A stretch of 13,737 nucleotides of DNA from Chloroflexota bacterium (lineage in GTDB: Bacteria > Chloroflexota > Anaerolineae > Anaerolineales > UBA11579). This document shows positions 6,484 through 12,635 of the stretch, piece by piece. The position numbers and the translations under genes are program-made. The first letter of the stretch is position 1; each line of letters opens with the position of its first letter. The stretch is from assembly GCA_003250455.1 (NCBI GenBank), contig QKGK01000127.1:1-13737 (forward strand), read 5' to 3'. The notes under the pieces are model-generated. The model was not told the origin of the DNA, searched no databases, and was given only the letters and a program-made list of their open reading frames with translations.

Positions 6484-8100
6484 TCAGGCCGGTTTGGCCG
6501 GTACCTGGGCCATGGCGTATTCGGCCAGGGCGGAGATCGTCAGGCTGGGGTTAATACCGGGGTTGGCGGGCATGATCGAACCGTCCACCACGTACAGGCC
6601 CGGGTAGTTGAACACCTGGCAGTCAAGGCCGATGACGCCCTCTTCGGCGCTGCGCCCTATCGGGCAGCCGCCCATGATGTGGGCGGTGGTGGGCATCCCC
6701 AGCAGGGTCTCGGCAATCGACCCCACCGGCACCCCGGACATTTTCTCCGCCAGCCGCTTGGTGATGATGTGTCCAATCTCGATCTTGGCGGGGATGGTTT
6801 CCTTGTGACCTTTCTCGAAGACCAGACCGCGCTGGAAGAAGTTCCAGGCGCTGCGTCCAAAACGCACATTGACCATGTTGTCCTCGGTCTGCATCACCAG
6901 CAGGATGGTGGTGCGCTGTGACCACTTGGGCTGGAACAGCGAGGTGAAAATTTCCCGCGGCCGGGTGACCATCTTCTTCAGCAGCTGCCCCAGGCGTTGG
7001 AGCGCCGGGCGGTCGGAATCGATCAGCGGCCAGGCCAGCAGGCGGATCAGCCCGGAACCGGCCGGGTAGCGTACCGGCTCAATACGGGTGACCGGGTCGG
7101 CCTGGAAGATGGAGCTGATCGCCACCCCGTTGGAATAGTCCACAGCAGGTTTGTAGGCGGTGGCCCCGGTGATCGCCTCGCTGTTGGTGCGCACCCGGTT
7201 CCCCAGTGTGGGCGAGAGATCGGGCAGCGAGCGGGTGACTTCCTGGCAGCGAAAGAGCAGCTTGAGCGTGCCCATCACCCCGGCGGCGACGATCACATTG
7301 CGCGCCCGGACAGTGTGGCTGCCTTTGAACGCAATGCGAGTGGGGTTGTGATACTGCACCTCGTAGCGGGCCGCGTACAGCTGGCTGTCATCCAGCGGGC
7401 GGATATCGTCCACCTGGGATTCGGGCCGCACATCCACGCCCATTTTTTCGGCAAAATAGAGATAGTTCTTGGGCAGGGTGTTTTTGGCGTTGTAGCGGCA
7501 GCCCACCAGGCAGCCCCCGCAGAACTGGCAGGCGTTGCGCGGAGGTCCTTCCCCCGCAAAGAAGGGGTCGGCGATCTCTTCGCCTTCCTGTCCCTGCGCG
7601 CCAAAGAAAACGCCCACCTCGGTGGGGGCAAAGGTGTCTTCCATCTGCAGGCTGGCAGCGATCTGGCGCAGGTTCTCGTCGGCTTCGGTCAGGCGGGGGT
7701 TGGTGGCCGCGCCGAGCATGCTGCGTGCGGTATCATAATGGGGGGTAAGGACGGTTTTCCAGTCGGCCAGGTCTTTCCAGGCGGGGGCGGCAAACAGTTT
7801 GTCTTCAGGCTGCATGAGCACATTGGCATATCCCAGGCTGCCGCCACCCACTCCGGCCCCGTGCAGGATCAGCATCCCGTTGAGCAGGCTCATCTGGAAG
7901 ATGCCAAAGCTGCGCAGGGCAGGATTGTACAGGTACTTCCAGAAAGCCCAGTTGGATTTGGCGAAGTCCTGGTCTTCGAAGCGTTTGCCGCGCTCCAGTA
8001 CCAGCACCCGGTAACCTTTCTCCGCCAGGCGCATGGCTGAAACGCTGCCGCCAAAGCCGGAACCGATAATGACGTAATCGTAGACCTGGTTGTTGTGCAT
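6484..8100 (-). CDS. GMC-family FAD-dependent oxidoreductase (cholesterol-oxidase-like)
   Basis: Flavoprotein of the glucose-methanol-choline oxidoreductase superfamily, expected to oxidise an alcohol or sterol-type hydroxyl; the substrate cannot be told from sequence. The start is set at ATG 8100 because AGGAG lies 5 nt upstream and the dinucleotide fold then begins at residue 7; an in-frame ATG at 8199 would add 33 unlikely residues. Length is 538 aa. The FAD motif IIGSGFGGSVSA is near 11-22, with ERGKRF at 36-41, GAGVGGGSLGYANVL at 82-96, the cysteine-rich CQFCGGCLVGC at 191-201 followed by AKNTLPKNYLYFAEK, and a C-terminal GMC domain with AHIMGG (H474) and ANPGINPSLTISALAE (N517), the presumed catalytic His/Asn pair. 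The cysteine motif is familiar in this bacterial GMC branch. No signal peptide is seen. It is first in an operon with the mmcQ-like gene and divergent from hsp20. Confidence 0.88.
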   Translation of the reverse strand: MHNNQVYDYVIIGSGFGGSVSAMRLAEKGYRVLVLERGKRFEDQDFAKSNWAFWKYLYNPALRSFGIFQMSLLNGMLILHGAGVGGGSLGYANVLMQPEDKLFAAPAWKDLADWKTVLTPHYDTARSMLGAATNPRLTEADENLRQIAASLQMEDTFAPTEVGVFFGAQGQEGEEIADPFFAGEGPPRNACQFCGGCLVGCRYNAKNTLPKNYLYFAEKMGVDVRPESQVDDIRPLDDSQLYAARYEVQYHNPTRIAFKGSHTVRARNVIVAAGVMGTLKLLFRCQEVTRSLPDLSPTLGNRVRTNSEAITGATAYKPAVDYSNGVAISSIFQADPVTRIEPVRYPAGSGLIRLLAWPLIDSDRPALQRLGQLLKKMVTRPREIFTSLFQPKWSQRTTILLVMQTEDNMVNVRFGRSAWNFFQRGLVFEKGHKETIPAKIEIGHIITKRLAEKMSGVPVGSIAETLLGMPTTAHIMGGCPIGRSAEEGVIGLDCQVFNYPGLYVVDGSIMPANPGINPSLTISALAEYAMAQVPAKPA

Positions 8101-8328
8101 GCCGCTCCTCTCCGGTGCACCTGGTTGTGAAACATGTGCAGGAATATTTGTATGATACCTGAAAAATGACCATCTCCCTAGCAGAAAGGGTGTTAACAAT
8201 TCGCCGATATTTTGTTTATCTAAGGTTTACTTGAAGCTTATATTCTTCATATACAAGGGCGGTAAGATAGGTTTGGTATCAAAAATCTAAATCATAAATT
8301 ACAAATAAAAATCCTTGGAGGTCTCTAG

Positions 8329-8733
8329 ATGACAACTTACTATATTTCCCCCCGTAACGGAATTGCCCGCCGCCACGCACACATGGCCGATGCCCAACGC
8401 CCCGATGTTCAGATCCCCGTTGACGTGATGGTCGAAGGCGACGATTACCTGATCAAAGCAATGGTCCCCGGGATCAACCCGGACGAGATCAAGATCGAAG
8501 TGATCGAAGACGTAGTCTCCATTCAGGGCGAATTTGCCGCTGAAGAATACGCAGAAGATGTTCAGGTCCTGCGCCGCGAGCGCCCGGTCGGCTCTTTTGG
8601 CCGCACCCTGCGCCTGCCCGCCATGCTCAACGCCGTCGGAGCAGACGCTGAAGTCGTCAACGGTATTTTGACCCTGCGTGTGCCCATGGCTGAAGAAGCC
8701 AAAGCAAAACAGATCAAAGTGAAGGCCAAGTAA
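8329..8733 (+). CDS. Small heat-shock protein Hsp20 (alpha-crystallin domain)
   Basis: ATP-independent holdase chaperone that binds unfolding proteins in the cytosol. It is 134 aa, typical for bacterial Hsp20. After a short N-terminal arm (1-27), the alpha-crystallin domain runs from about VQIPVDVMVEGDDYLIKAMVPG (27-48) through SFGRTLRLP (89-97) to the family signature NGILTLRVP (111-119). The C-terminal IKV at 129-131 is in the position of the IxI/V motif that bridges subunits in oligomers. The start is firm: GGAGG stands 7 nt upstream of ATG. Translation is not coupled to any neighbour; the gene diverges from the oxidoreductase and ends in a strong terminator. I found no CIRCE element upstream. 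An imperfect inverted repeat TGAAG...CTTCA (8232-8249) lies in the AT-rich leader, of unknown meaning. Confident. Confidence 0.95.
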   Translation: MTTYYISPRNGIARRHAHMADAQRPDVQIPVDVMVEGDDYLIKAMVPGINPDEIKIEVIEDVVSIQGEFAAEEYAEDVQVLRRERPVGSFGRTLRLPAMLNAVGADAEVVNGILTLRVPMAEEAKAKQIKVKAK

Positions 8734-8753
8734 CGCTTACCTTCTTTTCTCCG

Positions 8754-8786
8754 AAACGGACTGGCAATATTGCCAGTCCGTTTTTT
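8754..8786 (+). terminator. Strong intrinsic terminator after hsp20
   Basis: CGGACTGGCAAT (8757-8768) and ATTGCCAGTCCG (8769-8780) form a perfect inverted repeat, i.e. a 9-bp stem with a 6-nt loop, followed by six T (8781-8786). Preceding AAA extends the stem against the T-run, so it may also act on transcripts from the right. Confidence 0.93.
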
Positions 8787-8807
8787 ATTTGGAGATTGAC
8801 GGGAGGT

Positions 8808-8837
8808 AGTGAACAGTGATTTGTGAACAGGGATCAG
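8808..8837 (+). repeat. Two degenerate 15-mer units
   Basis: AGTGAACAGTGATTT (8808-8822) then GTGAACAGGGATCAG (8823-8837). They resemble the minus-strand units at 6089-6118 (CAGTAATCAGTGAAC) and lie just beyond the hsp20 terminator. Confidence 0.55.
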
Positions 8838-8895
8838 GGATGCTGCGGAAAAGCCAGGGCTGTGCAACCAAGTCTAAATTTATTTGCACGTTTCT

Positions 8896-8925
8896 AACCA
8901 CAGATGCACACAGATGAACACAGAT
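8896..8925 (+). repeat. Triple 10-bp repeat, AACCACAGAT family, copy B
   Basis: Units AACCACAGAT, GCACACAGAT, GAACACAGAT. The first two are identical to copy A at 5992-6011. The preceding bases TTTCT also match the TTTTCT before copy A, so the repeat may start a few bases earlier. Confidence 0.85.
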
Positions 8926-9019
8926 TGTGGAAATGCAGTAAATAGTGGTTTTTGAAAAGGGATCCAGGCAAGTTGAACTGCAGATGGAGCTAAGCAGATT
9001 TTCTTTCCCGAGCTGGGCG

Positions 9020-9061
9020 TTCCGAGCCAGACACCTTTGGGCGGCGGCGAGGAATCCACCA
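9020..9061 (-). repeat. Dispersed hairpin repeat, GGATTCCTCG type, copy 2
   Basis: It shares TTCCGAGCC at one end and GGCGAGGAATCCACCA at the other with copy 1 (5917-5955, plus-strand reading). The middle differs (CCTTTGGGCGGCGGC) and lacks the tight CGCC/GGCG palindrome. Confidence 0.65.
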
Positions 9062-9126
9062 AAAAAGTTTGGGGGGCAAGCAAAACTAAATTTTCAGCAA
9101 ACAATTAGGTTTGATTGCCTCTTTTA

Positions 9127-9177
9127 GCTTGGTCGGCGGATCCTGACAAGTTGTGTTTGGTCCTACGCTCAGCACGG
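9127..9177 (+). repeat. Possible decayed member of the TGGTCGGCGGAT element
   Basis: TTGGTCGGCGGATCCTGACA near 9130 and CTACGCTCAGCACGGCACA near 9162 resemble, in order, the start and end of the element at 13674-13731 (TGGTCGGCGGATGCTTCG, then GGCTCAGCATGACA). The middle does not align, so this is tentative. Confidence 0.3.
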
Positions 9178-9210
9178 CACACATCTGCTGTAAACTGTAG
9201 ACTGTCAACC

Positions 9211-9242
9211 GTGAACTATCCAACTATCCAACTACCAGACTA
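9211..9242 (-). repeat. Four-unit octamer array TAGTNNNN
   Basis: Read on the minus strand: TAGTCTGG, TAGTTGGA, TAGTTGGA, TAGTTCAC, exactly 8 bp apart. The same design in the other orientation is at 11348-11379. It lies 27 bp beyond the stop of the SDR gene. Confidence 0.8.
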
Positions 9243-9268
9243 AATAACAGTGGCACAGGTTGTTACGC

Positions 9269-10060
9269 CTAAAGCGTTGCCTTGGTAACGCCCCCATCCA
9301 CGAGGAGCATCACTCCGGTGATGTAAGATGCTGCCGGGGAGACCAAAAACGCCGCCGGTTTGGCAATTTCGTCCGGGGTCGCCATGTGCCCCAGGGCGGT
9401 GTGGATCGCCTGCTTGGCGAACTCTTGCGCCACGGTAGCCCCGCTGGCTTTTGCCCGGTTTTCCATCAGCTCATCGACCCGTTCGGTTTTCGTCCAGCCG
9501 GGGAGGATCGAGTTGAAGCGGATGCCTTCATTACCGAGTTCGAGTGCCAGGGATTTGGTCAGCCCGATGGTGGCCACGCGGATGCTGTTGGAGAGCACCA
9601 GGTTGGGGATCGGCTGCTTGACCGAATAGGAGGTGATGGTCAGCACGCTGGCGGCAGCAGATTCCCTCAAGGCGGGCAGCGCCGCCCGGATGAGGCGTAC
9701 ATGGCTGAGGAAGGAAAGGTCGATGGCTTTGGCCCAGGTAGCTTCATCAAAGCTCTCGAACGCGCCTGCTGGCGGCCCGGCGGTATTGGTGATGAGGATA
9801 TCCAGCCCGCCCAGTCCCGCTACCGCTTCAGCCACGACTTTTGCCGGGGTGTCCGCATCCTGCAGGTCTCCGGCAACGCCAAACACCTGCGCTCCGGTCT
9901 CTTTTATCAGGGTATCCGCTGCGTGCAGCACATTCTCTGTGCTGCGGCTGTTAACGACCACACTGGCCCCTTCCAGAGCCAGCTGATAGGCGGTGGCGTA
10001 GCCCAGCCCGCGGCTGGCGCCGGTAACCAATGCTTTCTTCCCTTTTAATCCCAGATCCAT
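9269..10060 (-). CDS. SDR-family oxidoreductase with atypical catalytic site
   Basis: Short-chain dehydrogenase/reductase-like protein (263 aa), annotated in relatives as 3-oxoacyl-ACP reductase-like. The nucleotide-binding TGASRGLG is at 13-20, NSRS near 37-40 suggests NADP(H), and NTAG (92-95) stands for the usual NNAG. Catalytic Ser S144 is present (TITSYSVKQP), but where the canonical YxxxK should lie the sequence is LSNSIRVATIGLTKSLALEL: by alignment to the GLTKSLA block, Tyr becomes S157 and Lys becomes R161. The C-terminal LVSPAASYITGVMLLVDGG (239-257) is typical of the family. The start is supported by AGGAG about 7 nt upstream. It follows the DUF503 gene on the same strand by 65 bp, with its own TATAAT candidate between. 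The fold is certain; a normal reductase activity is doubtful given the site. Confidence 0.9.
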   Translation of the reverse strand: MDLGLKGKKALVTGASRGLGYATAYQLALEGASVVVNSRSTENVLHAADTLIKETGAQVFGVAGDLQDADTPAKVVAEAVAGLGGLDILITNTAGPPAGAFESFDEATWAKAIDLSFLSHVRLIRAALPALRESAAASVLTITSYSVKQPIPNLVLSNSIRVATIGLTKSLALELGNEGIRFNSILPGWTKTERVDELMENRAKASGATVAQEFAKQAIHTALGHMATPDEIAKPAAFLVSPAASYITGVMLLVDGGVTKATL

Positions 10061-10101
10061 TGCGTACTCCTCTTTGTTATCATTATTCGATCGGCAGGTT
10101 C

Positions 10102-10107
10102 ATTATA
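10102..10107 (-). promoter_or_regulatory. Candidate -10 box for the SDR gene
   Basis: Perfect TATAAT on the minus strand, 41 nt upstream of the SDR start. No convincing -35 at the proper distance. Confidence 0.35.
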
Positions 10108-10125
10108 CTCGTTTGCCAGTTTTGG

Positions 10126-10416
10126 CTATAACATCTCGATCTGGTAGTCTTCCAATTCCAGGTCAAGCCACTCTTTTTCCACCCAGCCGGCAACTTTTTG
10201 CAGGACTCGGCGAGTGTGGGTCGCTTCGTTGCTGACCAGCACACAGGCCACCACCGCCCGCCCCCAGATATCGAGGTCGTCCACTTCGGCCACGGAAAGG
10301 TTGAAAGTTTTATGCAGGCGTGCCAGCAGCGGCTTGAGCCGCCCGCGTTTTTCTTTGAGGGAGGCGCAGCCCGGAATTTGCAGGACGAGCACCAGCAGGC
10401 CGATTGACATGGACAT
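10126..10416 (-). CDS. DUF503 / YlxP-like family protein
   Basis: Small protein of 96 aa, the full family length. Characteristic blocks are IPGCASLKEKRGRLKPLLARL (14-34), FNLSVAEVDDLDIWGRAVVACVLVSN (38-63) and VLQKVAGWVE (71-80), matching the YlxP/DUF503 pattern (SLKEKR, NVSVAEVDxxDxWqRA, SN). YlxP homologues are often found near ribosome-maturation genes, but no biochemical role is established and no such neighbours are here. ATG 10416 is used; a second in-frame ATG lies two codons on. There is no Shine-Dalgarno, but TATAAT ends 9 nt before the start, so a leaderless or nearly leaderless transcript is likely. The SDR gene follows on the same strand. Family assignment is confident. Confidence 0.9.
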   Translation of the reverse strand: MSMSIGLLVLVLQIPGCASLKEKRGRLKPLLARLHKTFNLSVAEVDDLDIWGRAVVACVLVSNEATHTRRVLQKVAGWVEKEWLDLELEDYQIEML

Positions 10417-10425
10417 GACGGCTTA

Positions 10426-10431
10426 ATTATA
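10426..10431 (-). promoter_or_regulatory. -10 box close to the DUF503 start
   Basis: TATAAT on the minus strand, with 9 nt to the ATG. The expected transcription start is 1-3 nt before the start codon. The -35 region is not recognisable. Confidence 0.45.
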
Positions 10432-10508
10432 AAGGAGTGAGAAGGTTTAGATGTTGTTTTAGCCAAGTTGCTTGATTCCTTCAAACTTTTTGGTGGCAGC
10501 ATTTTTCC

Positions 10509-10547
10509 TGTCATTGCTTCAGACTGCTTCGCTCGCTCGCAGTGACA
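10509..10547 (+). repeat. TGTCATTGC hairpin repeat
   Basis: Arms TGTCATTGC (10509-10517) and GCAGTGACA (10539-10547) pair over 9 positions with one G-U wobble. The inner segment is AGACTGCTTCGCTCGCTCGC. It belongs to the TGCTTCGCTCGCTCGCAATGACA type of interspersed hairpin that I recall as common in many bacterial genomes. It sits between the divergent DUF503 and DUF4230 genes. Confidence 0.7.
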
Positions 10548-10599
10548 AACAATACAGCCTCACCGTTGCAATCGGGAAACACTTTACTCGCGCTGCAGA

Positions 10600-10630
10600 T
10601 TGAACGATTTCCATTGTTTATCGGTATAAT
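10600..10630 (+). promoter_or_regulatory. Promoter of DUF4230 gene, probably leaderless
   Basis: TATAAT at 10625-10630 is followed by only six bases before ATG 10637, placing +1 on or beside the A of the start codon. A -35-like TTGAAC at 10600-10605 is 19 bp upstream (slightly long spacer). Confidence 0.6.
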
Positions 10631-10636
10631 TCACCC

Positions 10637-11341
10637 ATGGAAAATAACTCACAGCCCAACCAGACAAATTCACCCCAACAGCCCAACCGCAGCTACGTCG
10701 GCTTGTTCATTGCGTTTGCATTCCTGGCCGTGTTCATTTGGGCGGCTGTTTCGATCGTGCAAACTTTGCGGAAGGCCACCGGGGAACTGGTCTCGCCGGT
10801 CAACGCCCTGGGGACGCAGGCATCACAGATCCTCAACCCCACCCCGACGATCATGCTCGACCCGGTGACGATCATCAACGATATCCAGTCGCTGGCCCGC
10901 CTGGAGACGATCCACTACTCGCTGGAGAAGGTCGTCACCGCCGAATCCGGGCAGGGGGACCTGGGCTTTTTGTTTGGGGATAAGCTGCTGTTTGTCGCCC
11001 ACGGCGAGGTGATCGCCGGGCTGGATATGGAGAAGCTGACCGACGACGACATTTCGCTGCGCAGAGGGGTGCTGTATGTCACCCTGCCGCCTGCAGAGAT
11101 CTTTGTGGCCACGCTGGATAACGACAAATCCTATGTGTACAACCGGGATACCGGGCTGCTGACCCACGGCAGCGTCGATCTGGAAACCATGGCCCGCCAA
11201 AGTGCAGAGGATGCGATCCTCGAGGCGGCGCTGGAAGACGGTATCCTCGATCAGGCGCAGGTGAACGCCGAAAACTACCTTGCACAGCTGTTCCGCTCCA
11301 TGGGCTACCCGGATGTCGTGTTTGAATTCCCCGAGGAGTAG
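10637..11341 (+). CDS. DUF4230 family membrane-anchored protein
   Basis: A 234-aa protein with a short polar Asn/Gln/Pro-rich N-terminus (1-19), one hydrophobic helix (about 21-41, GLFIAFAFLAVFIWAAVSIV) and an extracytoplasmic DUF4230-like domain (about 72-230). Signature pieces are IQSLARLETIHYSLEKVV (83-100), KLLFVAHGEVIAGLDMEKL (116-134) and VLYVTLPPAEIF (145-156), the LxF..GEv.AGiDl...LPpaei arrangement of the family. Function is unknown; a signal anchor with the bulk outside the membrane is inferred. There is no ribosome binding site and a -10 box sits 6 nt upstream, so the mRNA is probably leaderless. The gene stands alone; its TAG stop is directly followed by a repeat array (from 11348). 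The DUF4230 match is from memory of its conserved blocks and is fairly sure. Confidence 0.85.
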   Translation: MENNSQPNQTNSPQQPNRSYVGLFIAFAFLAVFIWAAVSIVQTLRKATGELVSPVNALGTQASQILNPTPTIMLDPVTIINDIQSLARLETIHYSLEKVVTAESGQGDLGFLFGDKLLFVAHGEVIAGLDMEKLTDDDISLRRGVLYVTLPPAEIFVATLDNDKSYVYNRDTGLLTHGSVDLETMARQSAEDAILEAALEDGILDQAQVNAENYLAQLFRSMGYPDVVFEFPEE

Positions 11342-11347
11342 GCGGGT

Positions 11348-11410
11348 TAGTCAAATAGTCAGGTAGTCAGGTAGTCAACCAGGCACCGAGGAACGAGGCG
11401 CCAGGTAACA
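11348..11410 (+). repeat. Composite array: four TAGTNNNN octamers plus two 15-mers
   Basis: TAGTCAAA, TAGTCAGG, TAGTCAGG, TAGTCAAC (11348-11379), one C, then AGGCACCGAGGAACG (11381-11395) and AGGCGCCAGGTAACA (11396-11410). It starts 6 bp after the DUF4230 stop and physically joins the two tandem-repeat families. Confidence 0.8.
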
Positions 11411-11482
11411 AGGGAAAATTTCCATACAGTAGACTGGCGGGTTTACCGGTGAAATTGCAGGCTGGCTCCACCCTTATGGTTT

Positions 11483-11512
11483 AACCACAGATACACACAG
11501 ATGAACACGGAT
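11483..11512 (+). repeat. Triple 10-bp repeat, AACCACAGAT family, copy C
   Basis: Units AACCACAGAT, ACACACAGAT, GAACACGGAT. Its first unit is a perfect inverted match to 11622-11631. A small GGGGT/ACCCC hairpin (11517-11532), followed by a T-rich stretch, lies just downstream and could act as a weak terminator for the DUF4230 gene. Confidence 0.85.
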
Positions 11513-11601
11513 GGTTGGGGTATTAGAACCCCTGGTTTAGTTTTTCCGGCAATGGTGAAGGATAAACTGCATCATAATGATATAGGTATGCAGAAATATT
11601 T

Positions 11602-11631
11602 ATCTGTGTGTATCCGTGTCCATCTGTGGTT
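11602..11631 (-). repeat. Triple 10-bp repeat, AACCACAGAT family, inverted copy D
   Basis: On the minus strand: AACCACAGAT (11622-11631), GGACACGGAT, ACACACAGAT. It faces copy C across 89 bp, giving 10-bp perfect ends to a 149-bp interval. TTTATTTTTTT follows on the plus strand (to 11640). Confidence 0.85.
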
Positions 11632-11678
11632 TATTTTTTTATATCAGGCGTCAATATGACTGATTCGTCCTGATCCCC

Positions 11679-11708
11679 AGTTACTCGGTGCCTCATTACT
11701 CAGTGCCT
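11679..11708 (-). repeat. Two 15-mer units abutting the EamA stop codon
   Basis: On the minus strand AGGCACTGAGTAATG (11694-11708) and AGGCACCGAGTAACT (11679-11693). The preceding AGTGAAC (11709-11715), itself repeat-like, supplies the TGA stop of the EamA gene. Confidence 0.8.
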
Positions 11709-11710
11709 GT

Positions 11711-12631
11711 TCACTTTTTGCCTGCATACCGCTCCCGGAAGACACCGGCCACCCCCAGCAAGACCAGCACCATCCCCCCTAATGTCCAGAATGTAATCTG
11801 TTCGTCCAGCACCAGCCAACCCAGCAGCACAGCAAATACCGGGTTGACATAGGTATAGGTGACCGCGATCTGGATCGGCAGGGTTTTGAGGGAGATGATA
11901 TATGCCGTGTGGGTGATCACCGATCCCATCAACACCAGGAACAGCCAGGCCAGCCAGGCCTCGGTGGAAGGGGTGGGCCGCGGCTCGCCGCTGACCAGCG
12001 AGATCAGCAGCAGGGCCAGGCCGCCGGTCAGCATCTGGTAGCCCGCGCTGACGACCGGGTCCAGCCCGACCGGTTTGCGGCTTTGCAGGAAGCTGCCCAA
12101 CGCCCAGCTGAACCCGGCAATAAGCAGGGCGAGGATCGACAGCACGTCGGCGCGCACGCCGGAGACCATCCCCGGGACGGCCAGCAGGGCGATCCCGCCG
12201 AAGCCAACCAGCAGCGCCGAGACCAACCGTGCGGATGGCCGCCGGCGGTCGGCAGAGGCTTCGATCAGCATTGCCCAGATGGGCACTGCCGCCACCAGCA
12301 GAGCTGCCAAACCCGAGTCAGCGTGCTGCTCGGACCAGGTGACCAGCCCGTTGCCGCCGCCCAGCATCAGCACGCCGGAAAGGATCAGCGTGACCCATTC
12401 CTGGCGGGTTGGCTTCATCCGCTGGCGGCGCAGGGCGCTGGCAGCCAGTAGGATGATGGCGGCAGGCAGGTAGCGGGCGGCTGCCAGGATGAAGGGCGGA
12501 AACCCGCTGCCCTCCCGCACGGCGATGCGGATGGCCAGATAGGTGAAGCTCCAGAACACATAGACGATCAGCAGCGGGGATAGCTTTTTGAGCGTCAGTG
12601 TAGAATCAGTAGACTCGGTTTGGTCTGTCAT
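11711..12631 (-). CDS. EamA/DMT-superfamily transporter (YedA-like)
   Basis: Integral membrane permease of the drug/metabolite transporter superfamily, probably an exporter of small metabolites; the substrate is unknown. With the start at ATG 12631 it is 306 aa with about ten hydrophobic helices in two EamA halves. The first half contains LLIVYVFWSFTYLAIRIAV (about 20-38) and the GGGNGLVTWSEQHADSGLAAL stretch, and the second ends in YTYVNPVFAVLLGWLVLDEQIT, both resembling YedA-type proteins. The start is chosen because AAGGA lies about 8 nt upstream and the ATG follows the previous stop by 4 nt; an in-frame ATG at 12661 would overlap the upstream gene. It is second in a two-gene operon with another EamA gene, presumably translationally coupled. 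The stop codon lies in repeat-like sequence. Family is sure, role unknown. Confidence 0.9.
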   Translation of the reverse strand: MTDQTESTDSTLTLKKLSPLLIVYVFWSFTYLAIRIAVREGSGFPPFILAAARYLPAAIILLAASALRRQRMKPTRQEWVTLILSGVLMLGGGNGLVTWSEQHADSGLAALLVAAVPIWAMLIEASADRRRPSARLVSALLVGFGGIALLAVPGMVSGVRADVLSILALLIAGFSWALGSFLQSRKPVGLDPVVSAGYQMLTGGLALLLISLVSGEPRPTPSTEAWLAWLFLVLMGSVITHTAYIISLKTLPIQIAVTYTYVNPVFAVLLGWLVLDEQITFWTLGGMVLVLLGVAGVFRERYAGKK

Positions 12632-12635
12632 CAGT

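Larger units (their letters stand above)
8734..9268. other. 535-bp gene-free gap with repeats
   Basis: No credible gene. It holds, in order, the hsp20 terminator, two 15-mer units, a triple AACCACAGAT repeat, a GGATTCCTCG-type element (minus), a possible decayed element around 9127-9177 and a four-unit octamer array. A minus-strand open frame at 8880-9104 is only the repeats translated. Confidence 0.7.
11342..11710. other. 369-bp gene-free gap between convergent genes, mostly repeats
   Basis: No credible gene. From left to right: octamer plus 15-mer array (11348-11410), unremarkable sequence, an inverted pair of AACCACAGAT triples (11483-11631) with a T-run, and two minus-strand 15-mers abutting the EamA stop. 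Confidence 0.7.

Noticed and set aside
6997..8040. Long plus-strand open frame opposite the GMC oxidoreductase
   Set aside because: Antisense shadow; the minus-strand frame carries the FAD and GMC motifs.
8101..8199. N-terminal extension of the GMC oxidoreductase from the ATG at 8199
   Set aside because: The extra 33 residues precede a good AGGAG ribosome binding site and an N-terminus that starts directly with the FAD fold.
8221..8328. CIRCE or HrcA operator before hsp20
   Set aside because: TTAGCACTC-N9-GAGTGCTAA is not present; only a weak TGAAG/CTTCA inverted repeat is seen.
8880..9104. Minus-strand 74-codon open frame ending in FICVHLWLETCK
   Set aside because: It is the reverse translation of the AACCACAGAT repeat and the GGATTCCTCG element, with no ribosome binding site. 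FICVHLW-type ends are a known mark of spurious frames over this repeat.
10083..10514. 143-codon minus-strand open frame overlapping the DUF503 gene
   Set aside because: Different frame from a clear DUF503 protein; Ser/Lys/Trp-rich translation with no family resemblance.
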